Source of the DNA: Acidobacterium sp.
GTDB lineage: Bacteria > Acidobacteriota > Terriglobia > Terriglobales > Acidobacteriaceae
NCBI GenBank assembly: GCA_003166955.1
Contig: PMUI01000105.1
Span: 1 to 46,047, forward strand
Reading direction: 5' to 3'
DNA: 46,047 bases
The notes under the pieces are model-generated. The model was not told where the DNA came from. It did not search any database and saw only the letters and a program-made list of their open reading frames with translations. Below, piece by piece: positions 32,071 to 40,487 of this stretch (positions within the stretch are counted from its first letter, which is position 1; each line of letters opens with the position of its first letter). The position numbers and the translations under genes were made by a program.

Positions 32071-32826
32071 CTAGCTGGCAATTCTCCGTAACCGCCTCGC
32101 GATTCCCCTTCCGTAGCGGACTACGGTTCGCAAATAAGCGACCTCGGCTGCGCTAACGCTGGATTCCTTATTGAGGAAGAGGACGTCGCTGCTGTCTAAG
32201 GAAAACGGAAGCACCCAAAAGCTGATGTCGCTCATCCGTTCGCGGATCCGCTCGACCGCAGGCCTCAAATCGGGGTAAAGGAAGTCGTGAAATTCTACCG
32301 CGACCTGTGTACAGGACTTCAGTTCCTGATCGCTGCACGAATCGATCAACTCAATCTCCGCACCTTCAATGTCGATCTTGAGCAGATCGATATCCTTTGT
32401 GCCGGCTCGACGGCAAAGTTCCGTCAGTGTGATCATCTCGACCGTCTGCAAACCGGCGTCCTCGTCGGGATGAATGGCACCGAGAACGCTGGCGTTGCGG
32501 GAGTCAAAAAGGTTAACGCTGACTTGTTGGTTTTTGCCTCCTACAGCAACCGGCAGAATCTCGAGCAATGGGTCGGGCACAATCCGATCAAGCAGCTGTT
32601 TTACGGGTTCGGCGGAGATGACTCGGCAGTGGAAGCGGTCAATGATTGCGTGGGCAAAATCTCCGTCGAATGCGCCAAGATCCACGACAATGGCGTCGGT
32701 ACTTAACAAACCTGGAAGAAAGGTGTGGTCGCAGATTCGCGTTGTCGAACGAAACATAAGCCCCCAGAAAGATTGCCGCGATGCCTCGATCTTAGCAGTC
32801 TCGATGCACTCACCATGGCTATCCAA
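32071..32826 (-). CDS. FkbM-family methyltransferase 2
   Basis: 251 residues. SAM site AIVVDLGAFDGDFAHAII, then ISAEPVKQL and the FkbM hallmark DLLKIDIEGAEIELIDSC. It is shorter than FkbM 1 and not closely similar, so the two probably act on different hydroxyls. Its start lies inside the end of the GT4 gene (8-bp overlap), implying translational coupling to it. It converges with the GT2 gene, the stops being only 10 bp apart. The role is inferred from neighbours: O-methylation of a surface polysaccharide. Confidence 0.85.
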   Translation of the reverse strand: MDSHGECIETAKIEASRQSFWGLMFRSTTRICDHTFLPGLLSTDAIVVDLGAFDGDFAHAIIDRFHCRVISAEPVKQLLDRIVPDPLLEILPVAVGGKNQQVSVNLFDSRNASVLGAIHPDEDAGLQTVEMITLTELCRRAGTKDIDLLKIDIEGAEIELIDSCSDQELKSCTQVAVEFHDFLYPDLRPAVERIRERMSDISFWVLPFSLDSSDVLFLNKESSVSAAEVAYLRTVVRYGRGIARRLRRIAS

Positions 32827-34021
32827 TAGTCGATGCGAGGGGTGAGACGAGCTGCCGCAAGAGACCCAGCCAGGCTTCGCCGTAGGCGGTCCAGCCGCCG
32901 ATGTGGCGGACGCGGGCGATGGCGGCTTCGCTCATGCGCTGCTGGAGAGCGGGAGCGTCGGCGAGTTGCTGGAGTCGGGCGGCGATGGCTTCGGGCGAGC
33001 GGATGGGGACGAGAAAGCCTTCCACGCCGTCGGTGAACAGATCCTCGGCGCCCGTGTTGGTGCTGCTGACGAGCGGGCACCCGCAGGCCATCGCCTGAGC
33101 CTGCACCAGGGCCAGACCTTCTTCGATCGAAGGCAGCACCAGGACGTGGCTGGTGCTCATGATGGCGACGAGGTGGTCTTGCGGCAAATGTCCCAGGAAC
33201 TCGACGTTGTCCTGCGGCAACTGCGGGAGGGTTCGCCGGATTTCGCGGGTGAGGCCGCCGACGATCCGCAGGCGCTTGTTTGGATGCTTCAGTTGCGCAA
33301 AGGCCTGGAGCAGATAAGGCACGCCCTTGCGCAGAGATACCTGGCCCACGAAGAGCACCTCGAAGCGGTCGTTTGGCGGTTCGGAAACGGGGCGAAACCG
33401 ATCGAGCCGCACGCCGTAGGGGATCTTGTGCAGTTTTTCCGCGGGAACGCCCATTTCGAGGAAGGAACGGCGTGAAAATTCGGAAGGCACGGTAATGGCG
33501 TCGGCCTGCGCGTATTCAGCTTCTTCGCGCGCGATCATGCGGGGATCGACGACGGTCTGGTGGAATCCCCAGCGGCGGTATTCCTCGCCAACGATGGCGT
33601 TCTGATAGCGGATGTGGGAGGAGCCGCGATCGCAGACATACTTTGCGCCGAGGGACTGAGCACGCCGGCCGCTGAAGACACCTGCTCCGGAGAGGGCTAC
33701 GTAGACGTCACAAGCGGGCAAATGGCGGGTAACCCAGGTATCGAAGGTGACTGCGACCTGCCAGGAGATGGCTCGACTCAGCCCAGCCGGGATCCTCAAG
33801 TGACGCTCGGCGACCATCAGCGGCGTGTGGATCCAGGGGAAGGTGTGAACGAGGTTGCGGGGCAGCCGCTCGCGAACCAGGCGTTGCCAGGGAAACGTGG
33901 AGTAGATGGCCTTGAGGGAACTGCGTTCGCGGAGTTCGCGGGCCAAATCGAAGTGGTGAAAGACGCCGGACACGGCCAAGACCACGTCAAGAGGCTGGCA
34001 AGAAGATTCCTGTTCCGCCAT
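32819..34021 (-). CDS. Family 4 glycosyltransferase
   Basis: 400 residues with the GT-B fold. The C-terminal donor-binding half has FEVLFVGQVSLRKGVPYLL, then NVEFLGHLPQDHLVAIM and the acid motif SIEEGLALVQAQAMACGCP followed by EDLFTDGVEGFLVP. It is a retaining GT4 enzyme that probably builds the same polysaccharide as the neighbouring GT2. The start at 34021 (ATG) is preferred over TTG at 34030, because a consensus TATAAT occupies 34035-34030 and overlaps the TTG. With only eight bases from box to ATG and no Shine-Dalgarno, the mRNA is probably leaderless. The end overlaps FkbM 2 by 8 bp. Confidence 0.88.
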   Translation of the reverse strand: MAEQESSCQPLDVVLAVSGVFHHFDLARELRERSSLKAIYSTFPWQRLVRERLPRNLVHTFPWIHTPLMVAERHLRIPAGLSRAISWQVAVTFDTWVTRHLPACDVYVALSGAGVFSGRRAQSLGAKYVCDRGSSHIRYQNAIVGEEYRRWGFHQTVVDPRMIAREEAEYAQADAITVPSEFSRRSFLEMGVPAEKLHKIPYGVRLDRFRPVSEPPNDRFEVLFVGQVSLRKGVPYLLQAFAQLKHPNKRLRIVGGLTREIRRTLPQLPQDNVEFLGHLPQDHLVAIMSTSHVLVLPSIEEGLALVQAQAMACGCPLVSSTNTGAEDLFTDGVEGFLVPIRSPEAIAARLQQLADAPALQQRMSEAAIARVRHIGGWTAYGEAWLGLLRQLVSPLASTIG

Positions 34022-34029
34022 CAGCGGCA

Positions 34030-34035
34030 ATTATA
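34030..34035 (-). promoter_or_regulatory. Consensus -10 of the GT4/FkbM operon, near-leaderless
   Basis: Perfect TATAAT on the minus strand, eight bases before the ATG at 34021. No good -35 is visible at 16-18 bp. No Shine-Dalgarno separates the box from the start. Confidence 0.5.
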
Positions 34036-34577
34036 TCTCGCGGTGTTGCTGAGGCCGGCAGGTCCCAGGCGTGGATGATCGTGACCGATATCGAAGGCTA
34101 TTGGGCACATGGGGGAGGGTTGCGGCAGGGGACGAGAGCCCATCGCAGTCCGCTATCGGGAGAGCGAACAGAAGTTTCAAGGGGGGATTACGAAAGTTGG
34201 ACCTACCTCCGTTATCTTGCGGAATTACGGGACGGGTCGCTACAACTGAACACACTAACAACGCAGATCTGGGGAACGGGGCTGATGCCTGGCAGGCGAC
34301 TGCAGCGCAGCCCCAATTTTTGTTTCTTATCAGGAAGATTCGGACGGCGCTGGCCTCAACCATAATGCACGGGCGCGCATCGTATTCACGGGCGCCGACA
34401 GAAGGGCGCAACCCTCGTCGGGGTGGGGTACCCCCTCCATATTCGCTTTGGGCTTCACGCCATCAATAACTGGCTGCGTTGGAACTGACTGCGTTGGCTT
34501 CACGCGGGTTTCATCGAATTCCTATACCATAGCGTGAGGTCCTCGGATGCATCTTTGTAATGGGAGAAATGACTGAA
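34036..34577. other. 542-bp intergenic region without a convincing gene
   Basis: Several overlapping frames of 96-132 codons exist but none has family character, a signal or a ribosome binding site. The region holds a plus-strand terminator-like hairpin with T-tract at 34278-34325, with no plus-strand gene before it, a smaller hairpin CCGAC/GTCGG at 34395-34420, and the palindrome GGGGTACCCC at about 34425-34434. It may contain a small RNA gene. Confidence 0.5.
34278..34325 (+). terminator. Rho-independent terminator with no upstream gene on its strand
   Basis: GGGGCTG (34278-34284) pairs with CAGCCCC (34308-34314), with an inner GCCTG/CAGGC stem, followed by AATTTTTGTTT. The adjacent upstream gene is on the other strand, so the terminator implies a transcript starting within 34036-34270. 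Confidence 0.6.
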
Positions 34578-35258
34578 ATGAAAAGGCTTGCGGTTCTACT
34601 TTGTGCGTTTGTCGTGGCTGTTCCTGGATTTGCGCAGGACAAAGCGAAGATTGATGCGCGCCTGGACGCGGCGCGAGACGTGCTGAACCAGATCATGGCG
34701 ACTCCGGACAAGCAGATTCCCGATTCGATCCTGAAGCAGGCGACCTGTGTGGGTGTGGTGCCGGGCATGCTGAAGGGAGCGTTTATTTTTGGCGCAGAAT
34801 ATGGCCAGGGAGTGGTGACGTGCCGCACCCCGCGAGGATGGAGCGGACCGGTATTCATCCGGCTCGAAGGCGGCTCGTGGGGATTCCAGATTGGCGGACA
34901 GGGAACGGACCTGGTGCTGGTTGCGGTGAACGACAAGGGGTTCCAGGACCTGCTGCACAGCAAGTTCAAGATCGGAGCCGATGCCGCTGCCGCTGCGGGT
35001 CCGGTGGGACGCGATGCGCAGGCGTCGACGAACTGGCGGCTGCAGTCGGAACTGCTGACGTGGTCGCGGAGCAAAGGGCTGTTTGCCGGGGTCGATCTGA
35101 GCGGCGTTGCGGTAAGCCAGAATCATGCCGATACGGATGTTTTCTACGGCGCGCCGGAGACGTTCGAGGGCATTCTGCGCGGCGATGTGCCGGTACCGTT
35201 GGACGCGCGGCCGTTTGTGCGTACGGTGGTGAAGTACTTCCACGCATCGCAGGAATAG
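34578..35258 (+). CDS. Secreted SYLF (Ysc84) domain lipid-binding protein
   Basis: 226 residues. A signal peptide (MKRLAVLLCAFVVAVPGFAQ) precedes a full SYLF domain: ILKQATCVGVVPGMLKGAF, IFGAEYGQGVVTCR, GWSGPVFIRLEGGSWGFQIG, TDLVLVAVNDKG and YGAPETFEGILRG. SYLF proteins bind phosphoinositide-like or other anionic lipids in eukaryotes; the bacterial role is unknown, probably periplasmic lipid or envelope binding. The ATG at 34578 is preferred over 34560 and 34569 because it starts the signal peptide and has GGGAG ten bases upstream. It stands alone, separated from the acyltransferase by a heptamer array. Confidence 0.88.
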   Translation: MKRLAVLLCAFVVAVPGFAQDKAKIDARLDAARDVLNQIMATPDKQIPDSILKQATCVGVVPGMLKGAFIFGAEYGQGVVTCRTPRGWSGPVFIRLEGGSWGFQIGGQGTDLVLVAVNDKGFQDLLHSKFKIGADAAAAAGPVGRDAQASTNWRLQSELLTWSRSKGLFAGVDLSGVAVSQNHADTDVFYGAPETFEGILRGDVPVPLDARPFVRTVVKYFHASQE

Positions 35259-35265
35259 TTCAAAG

Positions 35266-35307
35266 CTGGATGCAGGATGCAGGATGCAGGATGCAGGATG
35301 CGGGAGC
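35266..35307. repeat. Tandem heptamer array after the SYLF gene
   Basis: Units CTGGATG, CAGGATG x4, CGGGAGC. Four perfect copies in a row make it the most regular of the arrays in the window. It begins seven bases after the SYLF stop. Confidence 0.9.
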
Positions 35308-35382
35308 CGTGGGGCTTCCGCGTCCCGGGTCGTTTGTGCGGCGGGACGACGCAGGTGCATTTAGACTGGCTTTTCGCTATCG

Positions 35383-36282
35383 ATGCGGGAAGCTCTTGAA
35401 TATGCGTTCGCCTGGACGCTGCTGAGACTGATGGGAACACTGCCGCGCGGCGCAGTGCGGCGTGTGGGCGCGGCGCTGGGCGCAGTGGCGTGGTGGGTTC
35501 TGGCGAAGCTGCGCCGCACCGGACTGCGCAACCTGGAACTGGCGTATCCGGAGATGCCGTCGGCGGAGCGAACCCGCATTCTGCGGGGCGTTTATCGACA
35601 ACTGGGTTGGCAGCTGGGCGAGTTCTGCCAGATGCGGCGGTACACGCCGGAGAGCACACGCACGCTGTTCCGCTACGAGGGGCTCGAGCATTATCTGGCG
35701 GCACGGGAGCGGGGCCAGGGCGTACTGGTCGTGACCGGACATGTGGGGGGGTGGGAGCTGTCCAGCTTCTGGCACTCGCTGATGGGTCATCCCATGACAA
35801 TGGTGATCCGGCGGCTGGACAATGCCCGCGTGGATCGGATGGTAAATGAGATCCGGTGCATGCACGGTAACCGCGTGGTGCATAAAGACGATTTCGCGCG
35901 CGGGCTGCTGGTGGCGATGCGGCAGGGCGACACGGTGGGGATCCTGATGGACACGAACATGACGCCGCCGCAGGGGGTGTTCGTGCCGTTTTTTGGGGTC
36001 CTGGCGTGTACGGCGTCGGGGTTGGCGCGGGTGGCGCTGCGCACAGGTGCGGCGGTGCTGCCGGGATTTCTGGTGTGGGAAGCAGCAGAGGGGAAATACG
36101 TGCTGCATTTCGGGCCGGAGTTTGCGCTGGCGGAGACAGGTGACGATGAGCGCGATGTGCTCGAAAACACGGCGCGATTCACGTCGGCGATTGAGGTGTT
36201 CGTGCGCCGGTATCCGGAGCAGTGGCTATGGGTGCATCGGCGGTGGAAGACGCGGCCGGAAGGCGAAGCGCCGCTGTACTGA
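35383..36282 (+). CDS. LpxL/HtrB-like lysophospholipid acyltransferase
   Basis: 299 residues of the lipid A late-acyltransferase family. After an N-terminal hydrophobic segment (GAALGAVAWWVLAK) come the family line RTGLRNLELAYPEMPSAER, the catalytic H-x4-E (H120 to E125 in GHVGGWE), MVIRRLDNARVDRMV and FVPFFGVLACTASGLARVAL, and the C-terminal YPEQWLWVHRRWKTRPEGE. It should add a secondary acyl chain to lipid A or a related glycolipid at the inner face of the inner membrane. It starts at an ATG without a strong Shine-Dalgarno. It fits the envelope theme of this part of the window. Confidence 0.9.
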   Translation: MREALEYAFAWTLLRLMGTLPRGAVRRVGAALGAVAWWVLAKLRRTGLRNLELAYPEMPSAERTRILRGVYRQLGWQLGEFCQMRRYTPESTRTLFRYEGLEHYLAARERGQGVLVVTGHVGGWELSSFWHSLMGHPMTMVIRRLDNARVDRMVNEIRCMHGNRVVHKDDFARGLLVAMRQGDTVGILMDTNMTPPQGVFVPFFGVLACTASGLARVALRTGAAVLPGFLVWEAAEGKYVLHFGPEFALAETGDDERDVLENTARFTSAIEVFVRRYPEQWLWVHRRWKTRPEGEAPLY

Positions 36283-36393
36283 ATGTCCGGCAATGAGACG
36301 GAGCGGGAAGGGGGTTAGGACAAGTGTCCGCCGGTGAGATGAAGCGGGCGTTGACTCCTGATTTGTCGTGCACCGCCGATAGGGCCGTAAGGA

Positions 36394-39002
36394 GTGAACA
36401 GCATTCCAGAGGCCGGCGGAGCGGAGATGCGGCGCGAGGAGACCGAGCAAATCGGGCAGCAGCAGGGGTTGTCTGCCGGTGACGGCGCGCGGACTCCGGC
36501 TGCCGCAGAGTTTGCGTGCGAGGCAATGGGGTCGGGCTGCGCGTCGCGTCGCCTGGTGGCGCGCTGTCGACGAGCGGGTGGCGCAATGTGGTGGCCGCTG
36601 CGGAGTCCAGCTCTTCGATGCAGGCTGACGGCACTCATTCTTTTGATCGACTCCCTCGCGGTTCTGGCGGAGCTGGGTTTCCTGGTGCTTTACCAGAGCA
36701 ACAGCCTGCGCGATCAGTCGGCGGGGGACGCGAGCGCGATTGCGGGCGCATTGTCGACGAACGCTGCCACTTCCCTCGACGCCAGGGACCGGGCCGCTGC
36801 GCAGGCGGCGCTGGACGCGGTTGCCCTGGAGCGGCAGGTATTGTCCGCCACTTTGTTCGACCGCGAGGGCAATCGTTTCGTGGAGTACCGGCGAAGCGGG
36901 GACGGCCTGCGCCCGCGCGCACAGCGGGAAGCGACGGCAAGCGGTTCGATGGAAACACCCTCACTCTCTCCCAGGGAGTCCTGCTCAGGGGAACGAGGGT
37001 GGGCTCGATTGTGCTGGTCTGCGATCGGAGGGCCCAGGGGGCGCGGCTGCGGCAGTACGTGGGGATCATCCTGATCGTGCTCGCGTTGTCGATTGGGATC
37101 AGGATCGCGGTGGTGATGCGCCTGACGCGCATGGTGACCGATCCGTTGGCGTACCTGGCGGGAGTGGCCCGCGAGATTTCGGAGCGGCGCGACTATTCGG
37201 TGCGAGCCGAGCGCGAGACGGGCGGGGAGATCGGGCAGCTGATCGATGCGTTCAATGAGATGGTGGCGCAGATCGACCGGCATGATCGGGCGCGGCAGGC
37301 TGCCGAGGATGGGCTGCGCAGAAGCGAGGAGCGCTATGCGCTGGCGGCGCGTGGGTCGAACGACGGGTTGTGGGATTACGACGCCACGGCGGGAAGAGTG
37401 TATTTATCGCCCCGGCTGAATGCGATTCTTGGCGAGCGAGAAGCGGAGCAATGGGTATCGATTCTGGATTTGTTCGGGCGGATCCATCCGGAGGATCGCG
37501 ATCGGGTGCGTGTGGAGTTCGCAGCGTACAGCCAGTCGAACGCCGAGGCGTTCGATGTTGAATTCCGCATGCGGCACCACAATGAAGGCTGGGTGTGGAT
37601 GCAGGGGCGGAGCACGGTGGTGCGCGGCGAGGGCGGCCGCGTAGTGCGGATGGCGGGATCACTGAGCGACATTACGAGGAGAAAAACCACCGATGCGGTG
37701 ACGGGGTTGCCGAACCGGCTGTTCTTCCTCGACGAGCTGGGGCGCGCTCTGGAAAACACCGGGAGCGGTCAGGTGGCGGTGCTGTTTCTGGATCTGGACC
37801 GCTTCAGGATGGTGAACGACAGTCTCGGGCACAGCGCAACCGATGAGTTGCTGATCCAGGTGACGGGACGGCTGCGTTCGGCGGTGCGGTCGGCCGGCCG
37901 AAAGGTGGTGGTGGCGCGCACCGGCGAGGATGAGTTCGCCATGCTGCTGACGGAACTGCAGCGACCTGCCGATGCGGAGAGCGTTGCCGGCATGATGCTG
38001 GCGTGGCTGCGCGAACCGTTTTATCTGGAGGGACAACATCTGCCGGTGGGGGCCAGCATCGGCATCGCGTTCGGCTCGGCATCGGACAAGCCGGAAGAGC
38101 TGCTGCGCAATGCGGAAACGGCGATGTATCACGCATCGACGAAGGGCAATGCGGAGATTGCGATCTTCAGGGCAAGCATGCGGGAGCGAGCGGCGGCGCG
38201 GCTGGAAATCGTGATGGGATTGCGTTCGGCGATCAAGGCGAACCAGCTCCGCCTGCGGTATCAGCCGCTGGTCTCGCTGCGCGAGCGACGGATTATCGGA
38301 TTCGAATCGCTGGTGCGCTGGCAGCATCCGGAGCGCGGGCTGCTGCGGCCGGGGGAATTCATTGCCATCGCGGAAGAATCGGACCTGATCCTCGAATTAG
38401 GAGAGTGGGTGTTGCGGGAGGCGTGCCGGCAGATGGCGGAGTGGGACCAGCGGCTCGCTCCCGATCCGCCGCTGACCATTGGAGTGAACGTGGCGGCGCG
38501 GCGGCTGCGGCTGGAGATCACGGAGAGGTCGCTGCTGGCCGATACGGGGCAGATTCTGGCCACGCTGCGGGCGTTGCGACGGATGGGGGTTTGGCTGGTA
38601 ATCGACGATTTTGGGACAGGCTATTCGTCCCTGAGTTATCTGCAGAGGCTTCCGTTCGATGCTCTGAAGATCGATCGCTCGTTCATTTCCGAGCTGGGCG
38701 CGGGGGATGGGTCGCCGGAGATCGTGCGAACGATTATCGAGCTGGCGCGTTCGTTCAAACTGCGCGTGGTGGCTGAGGGCGTGGAGACCGCGGATCAGGT
38801 GAACCGGCTGAGCGCGCTGGGATGCGATCTGATTCAGGGCTTTTATTTCGGAAAGCCGGTGACGGCGGAGCAGACGGAGGCGCTGATCCGGGACGGCTAT
38901 GCGATTCAACCTGCATTTCCCGGAGGAAATGCGACGGACTACTTTGAGGCCGGGGCGGACGACATTGGGACGACAGCGGCCAGGCTCGAGTTGGGGGAAT
39001 GA
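36394..39002 (+). pseudogene. Frameshifted CHASE8-like/HAMP/PAS/GGDEF/EAL signalling protein
   Basis: The start is uncertain: GTG 36394 or ATG 36586. The first frame encodes a TM helix (LTALILLIDSLAVLAELGF) and a CHASE8-like sensor (SATLFDREGNRFVEYRRSG). At about 36905-36940 the homology moves to the next frame (FDGNTLTLSQGVLL), which continues through TM2, HAMP, PAS, GGDEF and EAL to the stop. A single missing base explains it, by mutation or sequencing error. The GGDEF signature is RTGEDEF, with Glu for the second Gly. The EAL domain keeps FESLVRW, DDFGTG, KIDRS and AEGVET, but between N (GVNVAAR) and E (LEITER) it lacks about 25 residues. Cyclic-di-GMP turnover by this protein is therefore doubtful. 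If the frame is intact in reality, it would be a membrane c-di-GMP protein. Confidence 0.8.
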
Positions 39003-39009
39003 GCTGCGG

Positions 39010-40395
39010 TTAGTCGGCGGCGGCGGGTTTTGACGGAGCCTCGGCATCGACGCCGGGCGCGGTTAGGTCCAGCGGCTGCGCGGCGGGATGGGTTTCGACC
39101 CCGTTCTTGTCGGTCCAGCCGGGCAGGGCCTGGCTGCCGTAGATGAGGCGGACTCCGTAGGTGAAGGTGAAGTAGCTCCAGATCCACTGGGAGAGCACGG
39201 CGAGGCGGTTGCGGAAACCGATGAGGAAGTAGATGTGGACCACGAGCCAGGTGATCCAGGCGAGGAAGCCGCTCCAGCGCGCCTTGAAAGGCCACTCGAC
39301 TTTGGCTACGGCAGAGAGGCGGCCGATGGTGGCCATGTCTCCCTTGTCGAAGTAGCGGAAGGGGCGGCGAGGCTGATGATTGAGGTCGGCTTCGATCATG
39401 CGCGCGACGTGGTCGCCCATCTGCATGGCCGGTTGCGCGACACCGGGGACCTGATGACCGTCCTGCTCGAAGTGGGCCAGGTCGCCGCAGATGAAGATTT
39501 CCGGGTGGCCTTCAGAGTTGAGTGTGCTGTTGACGAAGACGCAGCCGCGCTTGTCGGTGGGCGCGCCGAGCAGCTTGCCCAGTGGTGAAGCCTGGACACC
39601 GGCGGCCCAGAGAGTGACAGCAGCCTGGATGCGCTGATCGCCGGCGACGACGTAACCGGGCTCGACATTGGTGACGCGCAGACCGGTGTGGACTTCGACG
39701 CCGAGGGCCTTCAGCTGCTCTTCGGCCTTGATGGAGAGCTCTTCGGGGTACACGGAGAGCACGTGCTTCTCGCCTTCGATCAGGATCACGCGCGACTTGG
39801 TCGGATCGATGTGGCGGAAATCGTGCCGCATGAAGTGGCGGGTGATGTCGGAGATGGCGCCGGCTAGTTCGACGCCGGTCGGACCACCACCGATGACCAC
39901 GAAGTTGAGCGGCGGGTGCGAGCCGGATTCGAGCATTTCGCGCTCGGCGAGCTCGAAGGCGAGAAGGACGCGGCGGCGAATCTCAATGGCATCCTCAATG
40001 GTCTTGAGGCCTGGCGCCAGAGGCTCCCACGCATCGTGGCCGAAGTAGGAGTGGGTGGCGCCGGTGGCGAGCATGAGGTAGTCGTACGAGATTGCGGCGC
40101 CGCTGCGGAACTGGACACGCCGATTCGGGAGGTCGAAGGCGACGGCTTCGTCCATAAGGACCTGGGTGTTGGTGCTGCCGCGCATCATGGTGCGCAGAGG
40201 CGAGGCGATGTCGGCGGGAGAGAGAACGGCGAGTCCGACCTGATAGAGGAGCGGCTGGAAGGTGAAGTGATTGCGGCGATCGACGAGGGTGACGTCGACC
40301 GGCAGCTTCGCCAGAGCTTTGGCAGCGTGGGTTCCGGCAAAGCCGCCGCCGATGATCATGACGCGCGGCCGGCGGTGGAGTTGTTCGGGGGCCAT
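39010..40395 (-). CDS. ndh: Type II NADH dehydrogenase (NDH-2)
   Basis: 461 residues. A single-subunit FAD enzyme that passes electrons from NADH to quinone without pumping protons, on the inner face of the membrane. FAD site VMIIGGGFAGTHAAKAL, NADH site FVVIGGGPTGVELAGAI, then IFICGDLAHFEQDG and the quinone-site segment GVAQPAMQMGDHVA. The C-terminus carries the hydrophobic membrane anchor (FLAWITWLVVHIYFLIGF) and an extra acidic tail. The ATG at 40395 has GGAGG seven bases upstream. Just beyond it lies a GGCTTCC/GGAAGCC inverted repeat that partly covers the ribosome binding site. It is convergent with the GGDEF/EAL gene. Confidence 0.92.
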   Translation of the reverse strand: MAPEQLHRRPRVMIIGGGFAGTHAAKALAKLPVDVTLVDRRNHFTFQPLLYQVGLAVLSPADIASPLRTMMRGSTNTQVLMDEAVAFDLPNRRVQFRSGAAISYDYLMLATGATHSYFGHDAWEPLAPGLKTIEDAIEIRRRVLLAFELAEREMLESGSHPPLNFVVIGGGPTGVELAGAISDITRHFMRHDFRHIDPTKSRVILIEGEKHVLSVYPEELSIKAEEQLKALGVEVHTGLRVTNVEPGYVVAGDQRIQAAVTLWAAGVQASPLGKLLGAPTDKRGCVFVNSTLNSEGHPEIFICGDLAHFEQDGHQVPGVAQPAMQMGDHVARMIEADLNHQPRRPFRYFDKGDMATIGRLSAVAKVEWPFKARWSGFLAWITWLVVHIYFLIGFRNRLAVLSQWIWSYFTFTYGVRLIYGSQALPGWTDKNGVETHPAAQPLDLTAPGVDAEAPSKPAAAD

Positions 40396-40432
40396 GGCTT
40401 CCTCCGTCTATAGAAAATGATGCACGGAAGCC
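40396..40432 (-). promoter_or_regulatory. 7-bp inverted repeat at the ndh ribosome binding site
   Basis: GGCTTCC (40396-40402) and GGAAGCC (40426-40432) with a 23-nt loop. In the mRNA the arm next to the start lies between the GGAGG and the ATG, so folding would compete with ribosome binding. Confidence 0.35.
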
Positions 40433-40452
40433 GGAAACGATGGATTGAATAA

Positions 40453-40487
40453 CAGGCCCCGGGGCGCAGGCCACAGGCCACGGGGAT
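40453..40487. repeat. Tandem heptamer array between ndh and the DnaC-like gene
   Basis: Units CAGGCCC, CGGGGCG, CAGGCCA, CAGGCCA, CGGGGAT. It abuts the stop codon of the DnaC-like gene (40487-40489). Confidence 0.75.

Noticed and set aside
34071-34469. A 132-codon plus-strand frame in the gap before the SYLF gene
   Set aside because: No ribosome binding site, no domain-like composition, and it reads straight through a strong terminator hairpin and a second inverted repeat.
36516-36935. The first 140 codons of the long frame 36516-39002 as real protein
   Set aside because: In this stretch the homologous CHASE8-like sequence is in a different frame, so the reading is out of frame until about 36935.
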